Source of the DNA: Moellerella wisconsensis ATCC 35017 | GTDB lineage: Bacteria; Pseudomonadota; Gammaproteobacteria; Enterobacterales; Enterobacteriaceae | Assembly (NCBI RefSeq): GCF_001294465.1 | Contig: NZ_LGAA01000018.1 | Location: 124,001 to 188,000 of the forward strand | Length of the DNA: 64,000 bases | Reading direction: 5' to 3' | Position numbers and translations under genes: made by a program | Notes under the pieces: generated by a model | What the model saw: only the letters and a program-made list of their open reading frames with translations | Database searches by the model: none | Told to the model about the DNA's origin: nothing | Shown here: one piece after another, positions 1-9,060 of the stretch | Numbering within the stretch: the first letter of the stretch is position 1 | Layout of the letters: every line of letters starts with the position of its first letter

Positions 1-177
<177 letters not shown>

Positions 178-215
178 TTAGACTATACCAAAGGTGCATA
201 TTTATATTTTGGGTG

Positions 216-671
216 CTATATTTGTGCAAAGTTATCGCCAAACACAGAAATAACCTCTAATGGCAGAGGATTATTTTGTAAAAAACAATGGATACTTTCT
301 GCCACCAACGGTGAACGCAAACAGTCACTGGTTAGAATACGCTCGGCAGATACCCAATGACAGCAACTAATATCATTGTCTTGAGGTGTCGTTGGGCAAA
401 TATCATCTAGCTCAAGTGCGAATAGAAAGCGAATAAACGGTGTGTTATCCGGAGCTATCCATTGATGGATCCGCAGTAATTGCTGAGGCCGGGCACGGAT
501 CCCCGTTTCTTCAAATAGCTCTCTTTCAGCGGCAGCAATAACGCTTTCATCAGCCTCTAAATGACCCGCGGGTTGGTTCCACGTAGGTTTACCATTAATC
601 CATTCTTCAACTACTAGAAATTGTGCTTTAGCATGAACAACGGTAGCGACAGTTACATGGGGTTTAAACAT
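216..671 (-). CDS. nudJ: Nudix phosphatase NudJ
   Basis: NudJ is a cytoplasmic Nudix hydrolase; the E. coli enzyme dephosphorylates thiamine pyrophosphate and HMP-PP and other nucleotides. The Nudix box is complete: G36, E42, R50-E51, E54-E55 and G57. The ATG at 671 gives 151 residues (E. coli 153) and is preceded by a good AAGGAGAT ribosome site. A longer in-frame reading to 725 exists but lies inside rluE. The start overlaps the rluE stop by 8 bases, so the two are translationally coupled, with mnmA next in the same direction. Confidence 0.93.
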   Translation of the reverse strand: MFKPHVTVATVVHAKAQFLVVEEWINGKPTWNQPAGHLEADESVIAAAERELFEETGIRARPQQLLRIHQWIAPDNTPFIRFLFALELDDICPTTPQDNDISCCHWVSAERILTSDCLRSPLVAESIHCFLQNNPLPLEVISVFGDNFAQI

Positions 672-1347
672 TTTGGATCTCCTTCCATTTACCGATAGCA
701 ATATTCTCAAGCGTATATTCGCCAACTTGATAACGAATTAAACGTAATGTCGGGAAACCAATATGAGCTGTCATACGTCTAACTTGACGATTACGTCCTT
801 CATATAATGTGATTTTTAACCAACTGGTCGGAATAAGCTTACGCTCGCGGATAGGCGGATTGCGCTGCCATAACCATTCAGGTTGTTCGACAATTTCAAT
901 ACCTGCTGGGCGTGTTGGCCCATCATTTAAAATTAATCCTTGGCGAAATTTAGCCAATGCGGCTTCATCAGGTATCCCTTCGACTTGGGCAAAATAGATT
1001 TTTGCGACTTTACTTTTGGGCTGAGTTAATTGTGCTTGAAGTTTGCCATCATTGGTTAAAATTAATAAACCTTCACTGTCTCTATCTAAACGACCTGCGG
1101 CGTAGACACCCGAATAAGAAATATAGTTTTTTAAGGTTGTGCGCCCTTGATCATCGGTAAATTGAGGTAATACATCAAATGGTTTATTAAAAATGATCAG
1201 TTTGCGTGGGCCTTCAAGTTTAGGTTTTTGCTCACGGGCGGGGTGTTGATTAGATGAACTGTGTTTAGACGCGGATTTATGAGTTGATTTGCTGCTAAAT
1301 TTATGGGTGTGTTTATTATTTTTTGTAATGCGTTTAGGTGTGGTCAT
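664..1347 (-). CDS. rluE: 23S rRNA pseudouridine(2457) synthase RluE
   Basis: RluE makes pseudouridine 2457 in the peptidyl-transferase region of 23S rRNA. The catalytic motif [16 protein letters not shown] is intact, with the catalytic Asp at residue 88. At 227 residues it is slightly longer than the E. coli protein. The first 45 residues are a basic, Ser/His/Lys-rich tail that probably contacts RNA; the folded domain starts at about residue 49. It overlaps nudJ by 8 bases and is the first gene of the rluE-nudJ-mnmA series, back to back with icd. Confidence 0.93.
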   Translation of the reverse strand: MTTPKRITKNNKHTHKFSSKSTHKSASKHSSSNQHPAREQKPKLEGPRKLIIFNKPFDVLPQFTDDQGRTTLKNYISYSGVYAAGRLDRDSEGLLILTNDGKLQAQLTQPKSKVAKIYFAQVEGIPDEAALAKFRQGLILNDGPTRPAGIEIVEQPEWLWQRNPPIRERKLIPTSWLKITLYEGRNRQVRRMTAHIGFPTLRLIRYQVGEYTLENIAIGKWKEIQNV

Positions 1348-2801
1348 GTCCGCTCATTAATTAGAATTTATAGGGAGTGTGTTATTACTACTTTATCAAT
1401 TATTGATTTGCCTGGGATTATTATATGCACTATACGGATATGGACTATACACAAATTACATATAGAAACGATATTCGTACGTATGATTCGTAGGTATTTG
1501 GCACGAATGCTGCGAGTTTCCCAGAAATACTGCTTAGAAGCTAACAATTGTATTTTAGTTTTAGGTTAAGGTACAGGCAGAAAATTTCAATAAAAAACAG
1601 TAGCAAGTTAGATGTATTAAACACGGTGTATTACCGTATGTTATCACGTGAGATAGGGTTAAACATTTTCTTTTTATTACAAAAATTTTACATTAACAGT
1701 CAAATACAGTACTCATTTAAGGTCATTGATACCCGATTAAAAGAATAAAACCAATAGCGATTAGGAGTTCACGTCGATTATATTTTTTGGGGGGAATATT
1801 TATACTTGAACAGTATAGTTAAGACTGAGATTAAACGGTCACTACGGCCACTACTTTTACAGTCTCTATTTTTAATTCTATATTAATACAGTAATCAAAA
1901 TAAAAATATACTTATTAATAAATTAACAATCAAATATTATAAATTAATTTTAGTTATTTTTGGGTTAATAGGATAATGGGTTTTCAATGATAAAGTGATA
2001 TTATGCGTGTGATTAGTTCAATAGAAGCTTTTATTTTATGATTTTGGTTTTATCATCTAATAAATCTATTAGATCCTTAAAGTTGTGGTCTGTTTTAGTG
2101 TTGATATCTTCTTATCTTCTTATCTTCTTATTTTTATTGTCATTTGTTGATTTATAACTTATAAAATTGTGTAATAAAAGATCTTATTTAAAAATTTCAA
2201 CAGTATCCGTTTGTTTTAATAGAGATTGAATAAAAATTATTGATGAAAAATAATTATTCAAATAACATTATAAGCACCATTTTAATCATAAAAACCATCA
2301 GAATAATTAATAACTCATTATTGTACTCGCTTTGTATCTTAGACAAAAAATGTCAATGATTGACAAATGTAACCGTTATCATCTAATTTAAAGATGAAAG
2401 GTGAATATAAAATACTTTAATCGTTTATTAATCTTTGATTCTGTGAGCGCAATAAACTTTTTAAATTGCATTGTTAGATAAGATAAAAATCTCATTAAAA
2501 TAATTATTTCTTGTAGTTAAGTGCGCTAAATTATCGTGATTTATCTGGCAGTATTGGTATAAATGTTTATTTATTAATAATACAAGTGAGAATTTTAATT
2601 GTTAGGAGTTTTGTAATATATTGATTTAAGGGTAATTATACTGACACTTATCCAGAACTCTCCTGAGAGTCGACGGCATAAATTAGCCGTATGCCATGAG
2701 ATACTGTACTAACCATTGGCGTTCGGGAAAGATTCAAGTAATATCGACCGGTATCTTACAAAAAATTAACAAGAAAAATGCTGACTTGAAAGGAGAGGTT
2801 A
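1348..2801. other. long AT-rich intergenic region with the icd leader
   Basis: No convincing gene is visible in this 1.45 kb between divergent rluE and icd; short open frames here lack ribosome sites and coding character. The last 160 bases look like a transcribed icd leader, being less AT-rich and carrying small inverted repeats. ACTCTC/GAGAGT lies at 2657-2670. ACGGC at 2673-2677 pairs with GCCGT at 2686-2690, while GGCATA at 2675-2680 can instead pair with TATGCC at 2690-2695; the two options exclude each other. The icd ribosome site AAGGAGAGG is at about 2789-2797. Confidence 0.5.
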
Positions 2802-4055
2802 ATGGAAAGCAAAGTAGTAGTTCCGGCACAAGGCGCTAAAATCACCATCGATGCTAAAGGTAAACTCATCGTTCCAAACAACCCCATCATTCCTTATATT
2901 GAAGGGGACGGTATCGGTATCGATGTAACCCCTGCAATGCTGAAAGTGGTTGATGCATCTGTTGAAAAAGCCTACAAAGGTGAGCGTAAAATTTCCTGGA
3001 TGGAAGTTTATACCGGCGAAAAATCTACTCAAGTATATGGTAAAGATGTATGGTTACCTGAAGAAACTCTCGAGTTAATCCGTGAATATCGTGTTTCTAT
3101 TAAAGGCCCTCTTACAACGCCTGTTGGCGGTGGTATACGTTCTCTAAACGTTGCCCTGCGTCAGCAACTTGATCTCTACATTTGTTTACGTCCTGTTCGC
3201 TATTACACTGGAACACCAAGCCCAGTAAAACAACCTGAACTGACAAACATGGTTATATTCCGTGAAAACTCGGAAGATATCTATGCAGGTATCGAATGGA
3301 AAGCGGGCTCTGCTGAAGCAGATAAAGTTATTAAATTCTTAAAAGATGAAATGGGTGTAACCAAAATCCGTTTCTCTGAAAACTGTGGTATCGGTATTAA
3401 ACCGTGCTCAGAAGAAGGAACTAAACGCTTAGTTCGTGCTGCAATTCAATATGCGATTGATAACGACCGTGATTCAGTAACGCTGGTTCATAAAGGTAAT
3501 ATCATGAAATTCACCGAAGGTGCTTTCAAAGACTGGGGTTATCAACTGGCTCAAGAAGAGTTTGGTGGAGAACTTATTGATGGTGGCCCTTGGATGAAAA
3601 TCAAAAATCCAACTACGGGTAAAGAAATTATTGTTAAAGATGTCATCGCAGATGCATTTTTACAACAAATTCTACTGCGCCCTGCGGAATACGATGTTAT
3701 CGCCTGTATGAATCTGAACGGTGACTATATTTCTGATGCTCTGGCGGCACAAGTCGGTGGTATTGGTATCGCACCTGGTGCTAATATTGGTTCAGAATGC
3801 GCTTTATTTGAAGCAACGCATGGTACTGCACCTAAATATGCAGGTCAGGATAAAGTTAATCCAGGCTCAATCATTTTGTCCGCAGAAATGATGTTGCGCC
3901 ACATGGGATGGACAGAAGCCGCTGACCTAATCGTTAAGGGAATGGAAGGTGCTATCGAAGCTAAGACAGTTACTTATGACTTCGAACGTCAATTAGAAGG
4001 CGCTAAATTACTGAAATGTAGCGAATTCGGCGACGCAATCATCAAACACATGTAA
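2802..4055 (+). CDS. icd: NADP-dependent isocitrate dehydrogenase
   Basis: Icd oxidatively decarboxylates isocitrate to 2-oxoglutarate with NADP+ in the TCA cycle. The 417 residues match the E. coli length (416) and sequence end to end. Ser114, in GGGIRSLN, corresponds to the serine that AceK phosphorylates to divert carbon to the glyoxylate shunt. The ATG follows a strong AAGGAGAGG site. A terminator follows 22 bases after the stop. The 3' end of icd is the integration site of e14 and phage 21 in E. coli, and an integrase remnant lies just downstream here, so the last codons may be of phage origin. Confidence 0.98.
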   Translation: MESKVVVPAQGAKITIDAKGKLIVPNNPIIPYIEGDGIGIDVTPAMLKVVDASVEKAYKGERKISWMEVYTGEKSTQVYGKDVWLPEETLELIREYRVSIKGPLTTPVGGGIRSLNVALRQQLDLYICLRPVRYYTGTPSPVKQPELTNMVIFRENSEDIYAGIEWKAGSAEADKVIKFLKDEMGVTKIRFSENCGIGIKPCSEEGTKRLVRAAIQYAIDNDRDSVTLVHKGNIMKFTEGAFKDWGYQLAQEEFGGELIDGGPWMKIKNPTTGKEIIVKDVIADAFLQQILLRPAEYDVIACMNLNGDYISDALAAQVGGIGIAPGANIGSECALFEATHGTAPKYAGQDKVNPGSIILSAEMMLRHMGWTEAADLIVKGMEGAIEAKTVTYDFERQLEGAKLLKCSEFGDAIIKHM

Positions 4056-4077
4056 TTAATTAGCATGTGAGATTAAT

Positions 4078-4108
4078 AACGGGAGCCTGATAGTTCCCGT
4101 TTTTTTTC
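4078..4108 (+). terminator. icd rho-independent terminator
   Basis: The stem AACGGGA/TCCCGTT with a 10-base loop is followed by a run of eight T. It sits directly after the icd stop. Confidence 0.9.
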
Positions 4109-4125
4109 TGTACAAGAAAAACCTT

Positions 4126-4158
4126 CCCCAAAACTCCCCCAAAACTCCTCCCCAAAAC
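4126..4158. repeat. three iterated CCCCAAAAC direct repeats
   Basis: CCCCAAAACT is at 4126-4135 and 4137-4146, and CCCCAAAAC is at 4150-4158. They lie between the icd terminator and the integrase remnant, where the attachment-site arm of an icd-integrating phage would be. They may be integrase arm-type sites; this is inferred from position only. Confidence 0.6.
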
Positions 4159-4177
4159 AACTCAAAAAATAGGCGAT

Positions 4178-4864
4178 TTAAATAGCGATAATTTGCCACT
4201 CCTTACCACGATCGTCGTTATATTTATCGGTCATTTTTTGTGATTTATGGCCCAATAATTTTTGAGTATTGATACCTTGATCTCGATACAATCTTTCTGA
4301 CAAAGAGCGTTGCTCGTGGAAAGATGGCGCGGCTCTTTCTTGCCACTCTAAGCCGCATTTATCTCTCGCTTTCTTAAATGTTGTTGTTAATGTATTTGCA
4401 GTGACCTGCTCACCACGTTTTGCTTGTGATGTAGTGTGACGGTAATGGACCAAATATTTACTGACAACAGCGTCACGGCAGATTGAGATAACTTGTTTAA
4501 GTGTCATGCCAATAGCCTCAGATTTAATTGATAATGGAATTGCTAGTTTTGAGCCTGTTTTTTCTTGCTCAATATGAAGCATGTCATCCCAAATATCTGA
4601 GAACTTCATTTTGACAATATCACCAATTCGTTGTCCAGTAATTACAGCTAATAGCATCGCATTACCCAAATATTTATGTTGGTTATCTGCCACTTCAAAT
4701 ATTTTTTGCCACTCTTCTAAGTTGAGGCGCTGGCGGGTAATTCGTCTTTTAGGTTGCTTGGTTGCGAGTGCAGGGTTGTACCCAGGTGAAACATGTCCAG
4801 CATGCTGAGCCTCTGCATAATTACCTCCACATCTGCCATATATAGATTTAAAAATTAAATATCG
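4178..4864 (-). pseudogene. tyrosine recombinase (e14/P21-type integrase) remnant
   Basis: The frame is open from 4864 to the stop at 4178, but similarity to phage integrases begins only around 4816 (AEAQHAGHVSPGYNPALATK). The N-terminal DNA-binding half is missing. The catalytic domain looks intact: Arg in GQRIGD, His and Arg in FHEQRS, His in LLGHKSQ, and the tyrosine in TDKYNDDRG. Integrases ending this way belong to the lambdoid group that includes e14 and phage 21, which integrate in icd. A GTG at 4693 could start a C-terminal fragment, but there is no complete gene. Directly upstream is a fragment of another phage gene in a different frame, suggesting deletion of most of a prophage. Confidence 0.85.
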
Positions 4865-4977
4865 TCAGTAACTGGTTTAATTAAATGCTGGTGGATAATA
4901 GACACATATTTGGCCTGATGAATTGTATCAGCTAAGGCGTTATGTTGCTCACTGGCAAATTTGAGTGATTGAAGCTG
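4855..4977 (-). pseudogene. phage exonuclease-like C-terminal fragment
   Basis: About 40 codons read ASQLQSLKFASEQHNALADT and continue with IHQAKYVSIIHQ before a stop. The HNALADTIHQAKYVS segment resembles the end of the 3'-5' exonuclease domain found in many lambdoid prophages, where HNALxDAxxQA carries the last catalytic Asp. An in-frame TGA precedes the fragment and no N-terminal catalytic motif can be found, so it is a broken remnant fused to the integrase remnant by deletion. The family call comes from motif memory alone. Confidence 0.45.
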
Positions 4978-5072
4978 GGATGCATTATTTCAATGTGAAA
5001 AATAATTTCGCGCTTTATCATTTTAGCCACCATTATTGGTCGTTACTGTAATATATTTCATCGGTGTCAGAT

Positions 5073-5190
5073 TCATCTAAAACCAATAAGATTGTCTTCG
5101 TAGTAAATCGCACCAACAAGACGTTTAAGCTCAAAATAGAATGGAACAATCTTCTTAGCGAGTCTGTTTGAATACTCAAACTTGCCTGTT
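5073..5190 (-). pseudogene. unidentified prophage gene fragment
   Basis: A stretch of about 38 codons is open between stops and reads LAKKIVPFYFELKRLVGAIY followed by YEDNLIGFR. Its composition is protein-like, and it lies beside the integrase and exonuclease remnants on the same strand, so it is probably another decayed prophage gene. The family is not recognised. Confidence 0.35.
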
Positions 5191-5240
5191 TATAGAGGCT
5201 TAGAGGCTGAAAATAGGGGATCCTAATTAATTAAACCACT

Positions 5241-5348
5241 ACAGTAGCTACGGCATTTTAAGCTGACTGCTAATCAGCTATCGATTCGAGGTGATGGGTT
5301 CAAGACGATACTCTGACATCGTACTCAAGGAATGGAGGAGGCTACTGT
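5241..5348. ncRNA. candidate structured RNA in the prophage remnant
   Basis: A perfect 8-bp closing stem (ACAGTAGC at 5241-5248 with GCTACTGT at 5341-5348) encloses two hairpins. The first is AGCTGA/TCAGCT at 5261-5279 with a 7-base loop CTGCTAA, which has the exact form of a tRNA anticodon arm with anticodon GCU. The second is ACGAT/ATCGT at 5305-5322. GGGTTCAAG at 5296-5304 resembles a T-loop but has no matching T stem. It is not a normal tRNA. It could be a decayed tRNA, a phage regulatory RNA such as an antisense RNA, or chance. Strand is not established. Confidence 0.3.
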
Positions 5349-5484
5349 GAGAGCACAGTCATAAGCAATGGCTTCTTCTTTTATTCCTCAAATGAGAGCG
5401 AAAAATAGAAGTTAAAAAAGTTCAAGGGGACGGATTATGTGTTTTTATTTATACATCTCACCAATTTGATGGGATATATAAATA

Positions 5485-5658
5485 TTAGTAGAATTCAGAC
5501 GTCCACATGAGAAGCATAAGTGATAAAAATGCCAGTATTATACCAATAGAGATACAGAAAGCTCCCTTGCTTTGGCTTGATGAAACAATAATTATGAATG
5601 AGACAATAAATCCTATTATGGGGATAATCGCTAATAGTTGAGCTAAGTCATTAAACAT
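5485..5658 (-). CDS. small two-TM membrane protein, 57 aa
   Basis: The reading frame encodes 57 residues starting MFNDLAQLLAIIPIIGFIVS and ending MWTSEFY. Two hydrophobic segments (about residues 8-26 and 33-51) are separated by a short polar turn, SSSQSKGA. This is a plausible small inner-membrane hairpin protein. The ribosome site is weak and the family is not recognised. It stands alone between the prophage debris and another membrane protein gene on the opposite strand. Confidence 0.45.
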   Translation of the reverse strand: MFNDLAQLLAIIPIIGFIVSFIIIVSSSQSKGAFCISIGIILAFLSLMLLMWTSEFY

Positions 5659-5816
5659 AATAAATTTTAGTTAGATTCAGTTAAGTTGTCATGTTTTATC
5701 ATGTATCAATTAAAATGCTAATTAGCTATATTTTTTTCTAGCGGTATATATTCATTTTTAAATTTAGAGTTATAATATATTTTACTTAACCTAAATTATA
5801 ATAAAAGTAAAAATTC

Positions 5817-6158
5817 ATGGATACAGAAAAAGAAGAATATAAAGTAGTTGGTAAAGGAATTTTAAATGCATTTTGGTTTGGGCTTGTGGTATTCATCATA
5901 GCATTGATTATTAATCAAGTTAGCCCGCACAATAGCTCGGGTGGATGGTCAACTCTCTCCAGAGGGTTGTCGATGGCATTTATTATTTTTGGCGCAGGTG
6001 TTTATTGTTTTTTTTGTTTCATTATTGCTATGAATGAGTGGATAGATAACCGAAAAAAGAGTCACGTTAATACAGAGCGGGCAATGATAGCCACATTTTT
6101 GCACGGTATCGTTGCTTTATTTGTGGGCTGTTGTACATTGATTATTTTTAATAATTAG
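5817..6158 (+). CDS. hypothetical membrane protein, 113 aa
   Basis: The protein has a charged N-terminus followed by three predicted membrane helices at about residues 18-34, 51-72 and 90-110. A basic loop, DNRKKSHVN, lies between the second and third helix. No motif ties it to a family I recognise. The ribosome site is only a weak AAAAG. It is divergent from the 57-aa membrane protein gene across a 160-base AT-rich promoter region. Confidence 0.6.
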   Translation: MDTEKEEYKVVGKGILNAFWFGLVVFIIALIINQVSPHNSSGGWSTLSRGLSMAFIIFGAGVYCFFCFIIAMNEWIDNRKKSHVNTERAMIATFLHGIVALFVGCCTLIIFNN

Positions 6159-6461
6159 TTTTCTTATATTTTACAATCACAATATTTATTTCAATGGCTG
6201 CGTATTGCGCGGCCTTTGTCTATTTAAGAGGAGGAGGGATATGAATCGAAATATCAGAAAAGAATGAATTATCCGCTTTTCTAAGGTAATGGTTAATAGT
6301 TATTTACAAAATGAAGCTGCTAAACAAGCCACGCAATAAGTCGCTTTGAGAGAAATAAAAAAATAACAAATGTTACATTTAGTAATGAAAAATAAGACTA
6401 GTATGGACTGTTTTATAGGGATTCATTATTTAGTATATCGTTAGTTTTATTCGGAGGTGAT
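6159..6461. other. gap with a possible broken small gene
   Basis: A strong ribosome-site-like AGGAGGAGGGAT precedes an ATG at 6241, but the frame stops after 8 codons. It continues open in the same frame after the TGA, as IIRFSKVMVNSYLQNEAAKQ up to a TAA near 6338. This looks like a short gene interrupted by a nonsense change, or a leader peptide. The product is unknown. The rest is AT-rich promoter DNA for the next gene. Confidence 0.25.
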
Positions 6462-6983
6462 ATGTTTTCAAGTATATTTAAATTATCAAAGAAAGAGGAT
6501 AGACACCTATCTTTAGCTGTTCTTATTGGTATTATAACAGGAATATTATCTGCTTTTGTAAAATCAGGGACTGAAAGTATTTTACCACCAAGAACTTTGG
6601 ATAGAATAGCGCCTCCTGTAAAGATGATTGAAGATATGGGAGTTAATATTAATAATTTTGTTTATACGTATTCTGATCAAGTTGTTCATTGGGGCGGAAA
6701 TGGAGTTCACATTATATTCTCAATTGCTGTTGCTATCTTTTACTGCTTAGCTTCAGAGATTTTTCCGCGAATAAAAATATTTCAGGGATTGGCTTTTGCT
6801 ATTGTAGTGATGGTCGCATTTCATGGCATAGTTTTGCCTATATTGAATTTATCTCCAGCAGTTTGGAATTTGCCCTTTGATGAACTGTTTTCAGAAGTTA
6901 TAGGGACATTGCTCTGGATGTGGTCGATTGAATTATTAAGAATGAATCTTCGTTATAGAATGACTAAAAAAGCAGATTTATAA
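6462..6983 (+). CDS. YagU-family inner membrane protein (DUF1440), copy 1
   Basis: The 173 residues carry the family pattern. An early helix is followed by FVKSGTESILPPRT and then APPV, a WGGNGVHIIFS motif at about 77-87, and further helices ending in a basic tail. E. coli YagU of this family is an inner-membrane protein linked to acid resistance; the molecular function is unknown. The start has an excellent GGAGGTGAT site. A second copy lies 1.3 kb downstream with the same motifs, so this is a duplicated family. A good terminator follows. Confidence 0.85.
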   Translation: MFSSIFKLSKKEDRHLSLAVLIGIITGILSAFVKSGTESILPPRTLDRIAPPVKMIEDMGVNINNFVYTYSDQVVHWGGNGVHIIFSIAVAIFYCLASEIFPRIKIFQGLAFAIVVMVAFHGIVLPILNLSPAVWNLPFDELFSEVIGTLLWMWSIELLRMNLRYRMTKKADL

Positions 6984-7013
6984 AATTAACGGGATATATT
7001 AAATAATAAGTTA

Positions 7014-7050
7014 AGAAGCCATCAATTAATTATGGATGGCTTCTCATTTT
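7014..7050 (+). terminator. terminator after yagU copy 1
   Basis: A perfect 10-bp stem AGAAGCCATC/GATGGCTTCT with an 11-base loop is followed by CATTTT. It ends the + strand transcript before the convergent lipoprotein gene. Confidence 0.8.
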
Positions 7051-7115
7051 ACTAAAAGATCACTGCAGAGTGAGATTGTGAAGTATTTATTGAATAATAA
7101 AGATAGATTAACTAC

Positions 7116-7439
7116 TTAAATACAGTTAAATTTAACTTTTGCAACCCCATTAATTAAATAATTTGAGCTGGTTTCATCGCTAAGTATTTTTAGCGCTTTA
7201 TCTTGTTTTTGGCAATATTTAGATGCATTAGTGGTTGCGTAAGCTATGGCGCCACTAGTACGTCCAGCCCCCGGAGCGGCTTCTACAGAAGCAACATAGT
7301 AACCATCGGGTGTTTTATTAATATCTGAATTGTATGTAAAGCCAATACCTTTAAATTCAGTTGAGTCATTTTTAACTGCACATGCACTTAGTGATAGTAC
7401 TGCGGAACAGATAAATAATAAAGGTAGTATTTTTTTCAT
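7116..7439 (-). CDS. small lipoprotein, 107 aa
   Basis: The N-terminus MKKILPLLFICSAVLSLSAC is a lipoprotein signal peptide with the lipobox LSAC and acylated Cys20. The residue after Cys is Ala, not Asp, so the protein should go to the outer membrane. The mature part has two further cysteines (in KYCQKQD and near the C-terminus, KFNCI) that could form a disulfide. The family is not recognised. A GAGAAC ribosome site precedes the ATG. Confidence 0.75.
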   Translation of the reverse strand: MKKILPLLFICSAVLSLSACAVKNDSTEFKGIGFTYNSDINKTPDGYYVASVEAAPGAGRTSGAIAYATTNASKYCQKQDKALKILSDETSSNYLINGVAKVKFNCI

Positions 7440-8240
7440 AATAGAGTTCTCGATATATAAGATATATTTTTATTAATTATATTATGTGAAAAATAAACAA
7501 ATATTAAACGATAGATCTAAATAATATTATGATTTTTTTAGTTTATCAATACTATTGATGAGATTAGGTAGTTAAAATAATTTCTACTTTGATATGACAG
7601 ACAAACGTTTTAATGCTATATGTCATCTAAACTTTATTTGATATATATTGCTATGAGTATATCATAACAGTATGAATTACATGTGTTTTTATACCTAATT
7701 TGATTTTTTACTTGTTTGATTTTATACTCTCACTTCATTTTGGTGAAAATAGAGGGATGTTCGGTATGATTATCTTCCTCTAATTGCTTTTATTGGTTAG
7801 TCCTGTTATTAAGCCATGAAATTAATTATTAAACTCTAACTACAATAATCGCTCACTTTTTGTTAATAGATTTTTTTCGTTAAATCAGTCTTCGATAATA
7901 ACCAATACGAGAGATCAAAAAATATAAGGTTCGGGAGTTGTAGGGAACATCAAATGAGATAGAATGCTAACTTGGCCGTCATTATGTAAATTACACTCAT
8001 AGAGTGATAAATTTTAATCACTTTTTCAGTTTGCACTCTCTAGAATGTAAGTAAAATGGCTATTATTGATAAAGCTTTTAATCATGTGATTCTTTGCAGC
8101 TTCTAATTTTGATGCGCCTATTTGTTTATATTATTCTAAGCAAATGTCTACTATATGCAATTATCTTGTGGTTATTTATTTCCATCTAGTTATAAATAAC
8201 CTATCATAGCAAAATTATATACTTATTTATTGGGAGAAAT
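7440..8240. other. 800-base AT-rich gap, no gene seen
   Basis: No supported gene or recognised RNA is visible. The DNA must hold the lipoprotein promoter at its left end and the promoter of the second yagU copy at its right end. I see only short imperfect inverted repeats, for example CACT/AGTG around 7992-8005. Confidence 0.4.
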
Positions 8241-8765
8241 ATGAATTTATTGGAGTTAACTCAAAAAAAGGCCCGCCATATTTCTATTGCGATTTATGTT
8301 GGAGTCATTGCGGGTATTTTTTCTGCGCTAGTAAAGTCTGGGTTTGAGGGATTAATTCCGCCAAGAACATTAGAGACAACACCACCTCCGGTAGTATTAC
8401 TTGAAAAACTGGGGATAAATGTAGATGCAATGACATATGACTGGATGGGATATTCAATTAATTGGGGTGGGAATGGTGTTCATATTCTCTTTTCGATAGT
8501 TATTGCTGTTATATATTGTGTTATTGCAGAATATCTTCCTAAAGTAAAAATGTTGCATGGGATTATTTTTGGTATAGGTGTTTCTATTTTTGCTCATGGT
8601 TTAGTTGTGCCTTTATTAGGTTTATCTGGATGGTTATGGATAGCTGGTCCTGAGGCTTTAATTTCTGAATTTGTTGGTACTGCATTTTGGATTTGGTCAA
8701 TTGAAGCGATTAGACAAAATTTACGCTATTGTTTAACTAAAGGGCCAGATGCTGAAAATTGTTAA
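8241..8765 (+). CDS. YagU-family inner membrane protein (DUF1440), copy 2
   Basis: The 174 residues share the family motifs with copy 1: ALVKSGFEGLIPPRT then PPPV, NWGGNGVHILFS and a C-terminal IWSIEAIRQNLRY. Four membrane helices are predicted. The family includes E. coli YagU, implicated in acid resistance with unknown mechanism. The start has a GGGAGAA ribosome site. A 22-codon hydrophobic frame follows 25 bases downstream and may be co-transcribed, ahead of a strong terminator. Confidence 0.87.
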   Translation: MNLLELTQKKARHISIAIYVGVIAGIFSALVKSGFEGLIPPRTLETTPPPVVLLEKLGINVDAMTYDWMGYSINWGGNGVHILFSIVIAVIYCVIAEYLPKVKMLHGIIFGIGVSIFAHGLVVPLLGLSGWLWIAGPEALISEFVGTAFWIWSIEAIRQNLRYCLTKGPDAENC

Positions 8766-8790
8766 TATTGAGGATTAATAAAGAGGTAAT

Positions 8791-8859
8791 ATGAAATATT
8801 TTCCTATTATTTTAGTATTATTTTTTCTTGCTTGTGTTTATTTTATTTCTATTTTATAG
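8791..8859 (+). CDS. 22-aa single-helix membrane peptide
   Basis: A 22-codon frame, MKYFPIILVLFFLACVYFIS then IL, has an AGAGG ribosome site at proper spacing and is almost wholly a membrane helix. It lies 25 bases after yagU copy 2 and ahead of the terminator at 8913, so it could be a small partner subunit of that protein. It is too short for family recognition. Confidence 0.4.
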   Translation: MKYFPIILVLFFLACVYFISIL

Positions 8860-8912
8860 ATGTCTAATAAATAAAATTAATACGAATAATTAAATAATTT
8901 GATATAGTAAAT

Positions 8913-8956
8913 CGCACCTTAATATTCGATACAAATATTTTAAGGTGCGTCTTTTC
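8913..8956 (+). terminator. terminator after yagU copy 2
   Basis: The stem CGCACCTTAA/TTAAGGTGCG is 10 bp and perfect, with TCTTTTC after it. A second perfect 11-bp hairpin, TTAATTCTGTT/AACAGAATTAA, follows at 8971-8999. Confidence 0.85.
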
Positions 8957-9013
8957 ATGGTGTTTATTGATTAATTCTGTTGTTTAATAACAGAATTAAG
9001 TATATTTATGATA

Positions 9014-9051
9014 CTAAAAAATAGAAGGTGAGAATAAAATTTTCACCTTCT
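9014..9051 (-). terminator. terminator of the 112-aa gene
   Basis: Read on the minus strand, AGAAGGTGA pairs with TCACCTTCT and is followed by ATTTTTT. It lies 10 bases beyond the stop of the gene at 9061. Confidence 0.85.
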
Positions 9052-9060
9052 GGATTTAAG

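Noticed and set aside
4693-4864. Complete integrase gene starting at the GTG at 4693
   Set aside because: That start lies inside the catalytic domain; homology continues upstream, so the gene is truncated and not short.
5225-5320. tRNA-Ser(GCU) gene
   Set aside because: Only the anticodon arm fits. No 7-bp acceptor stem, D arm or T stem can be matched in the right places.
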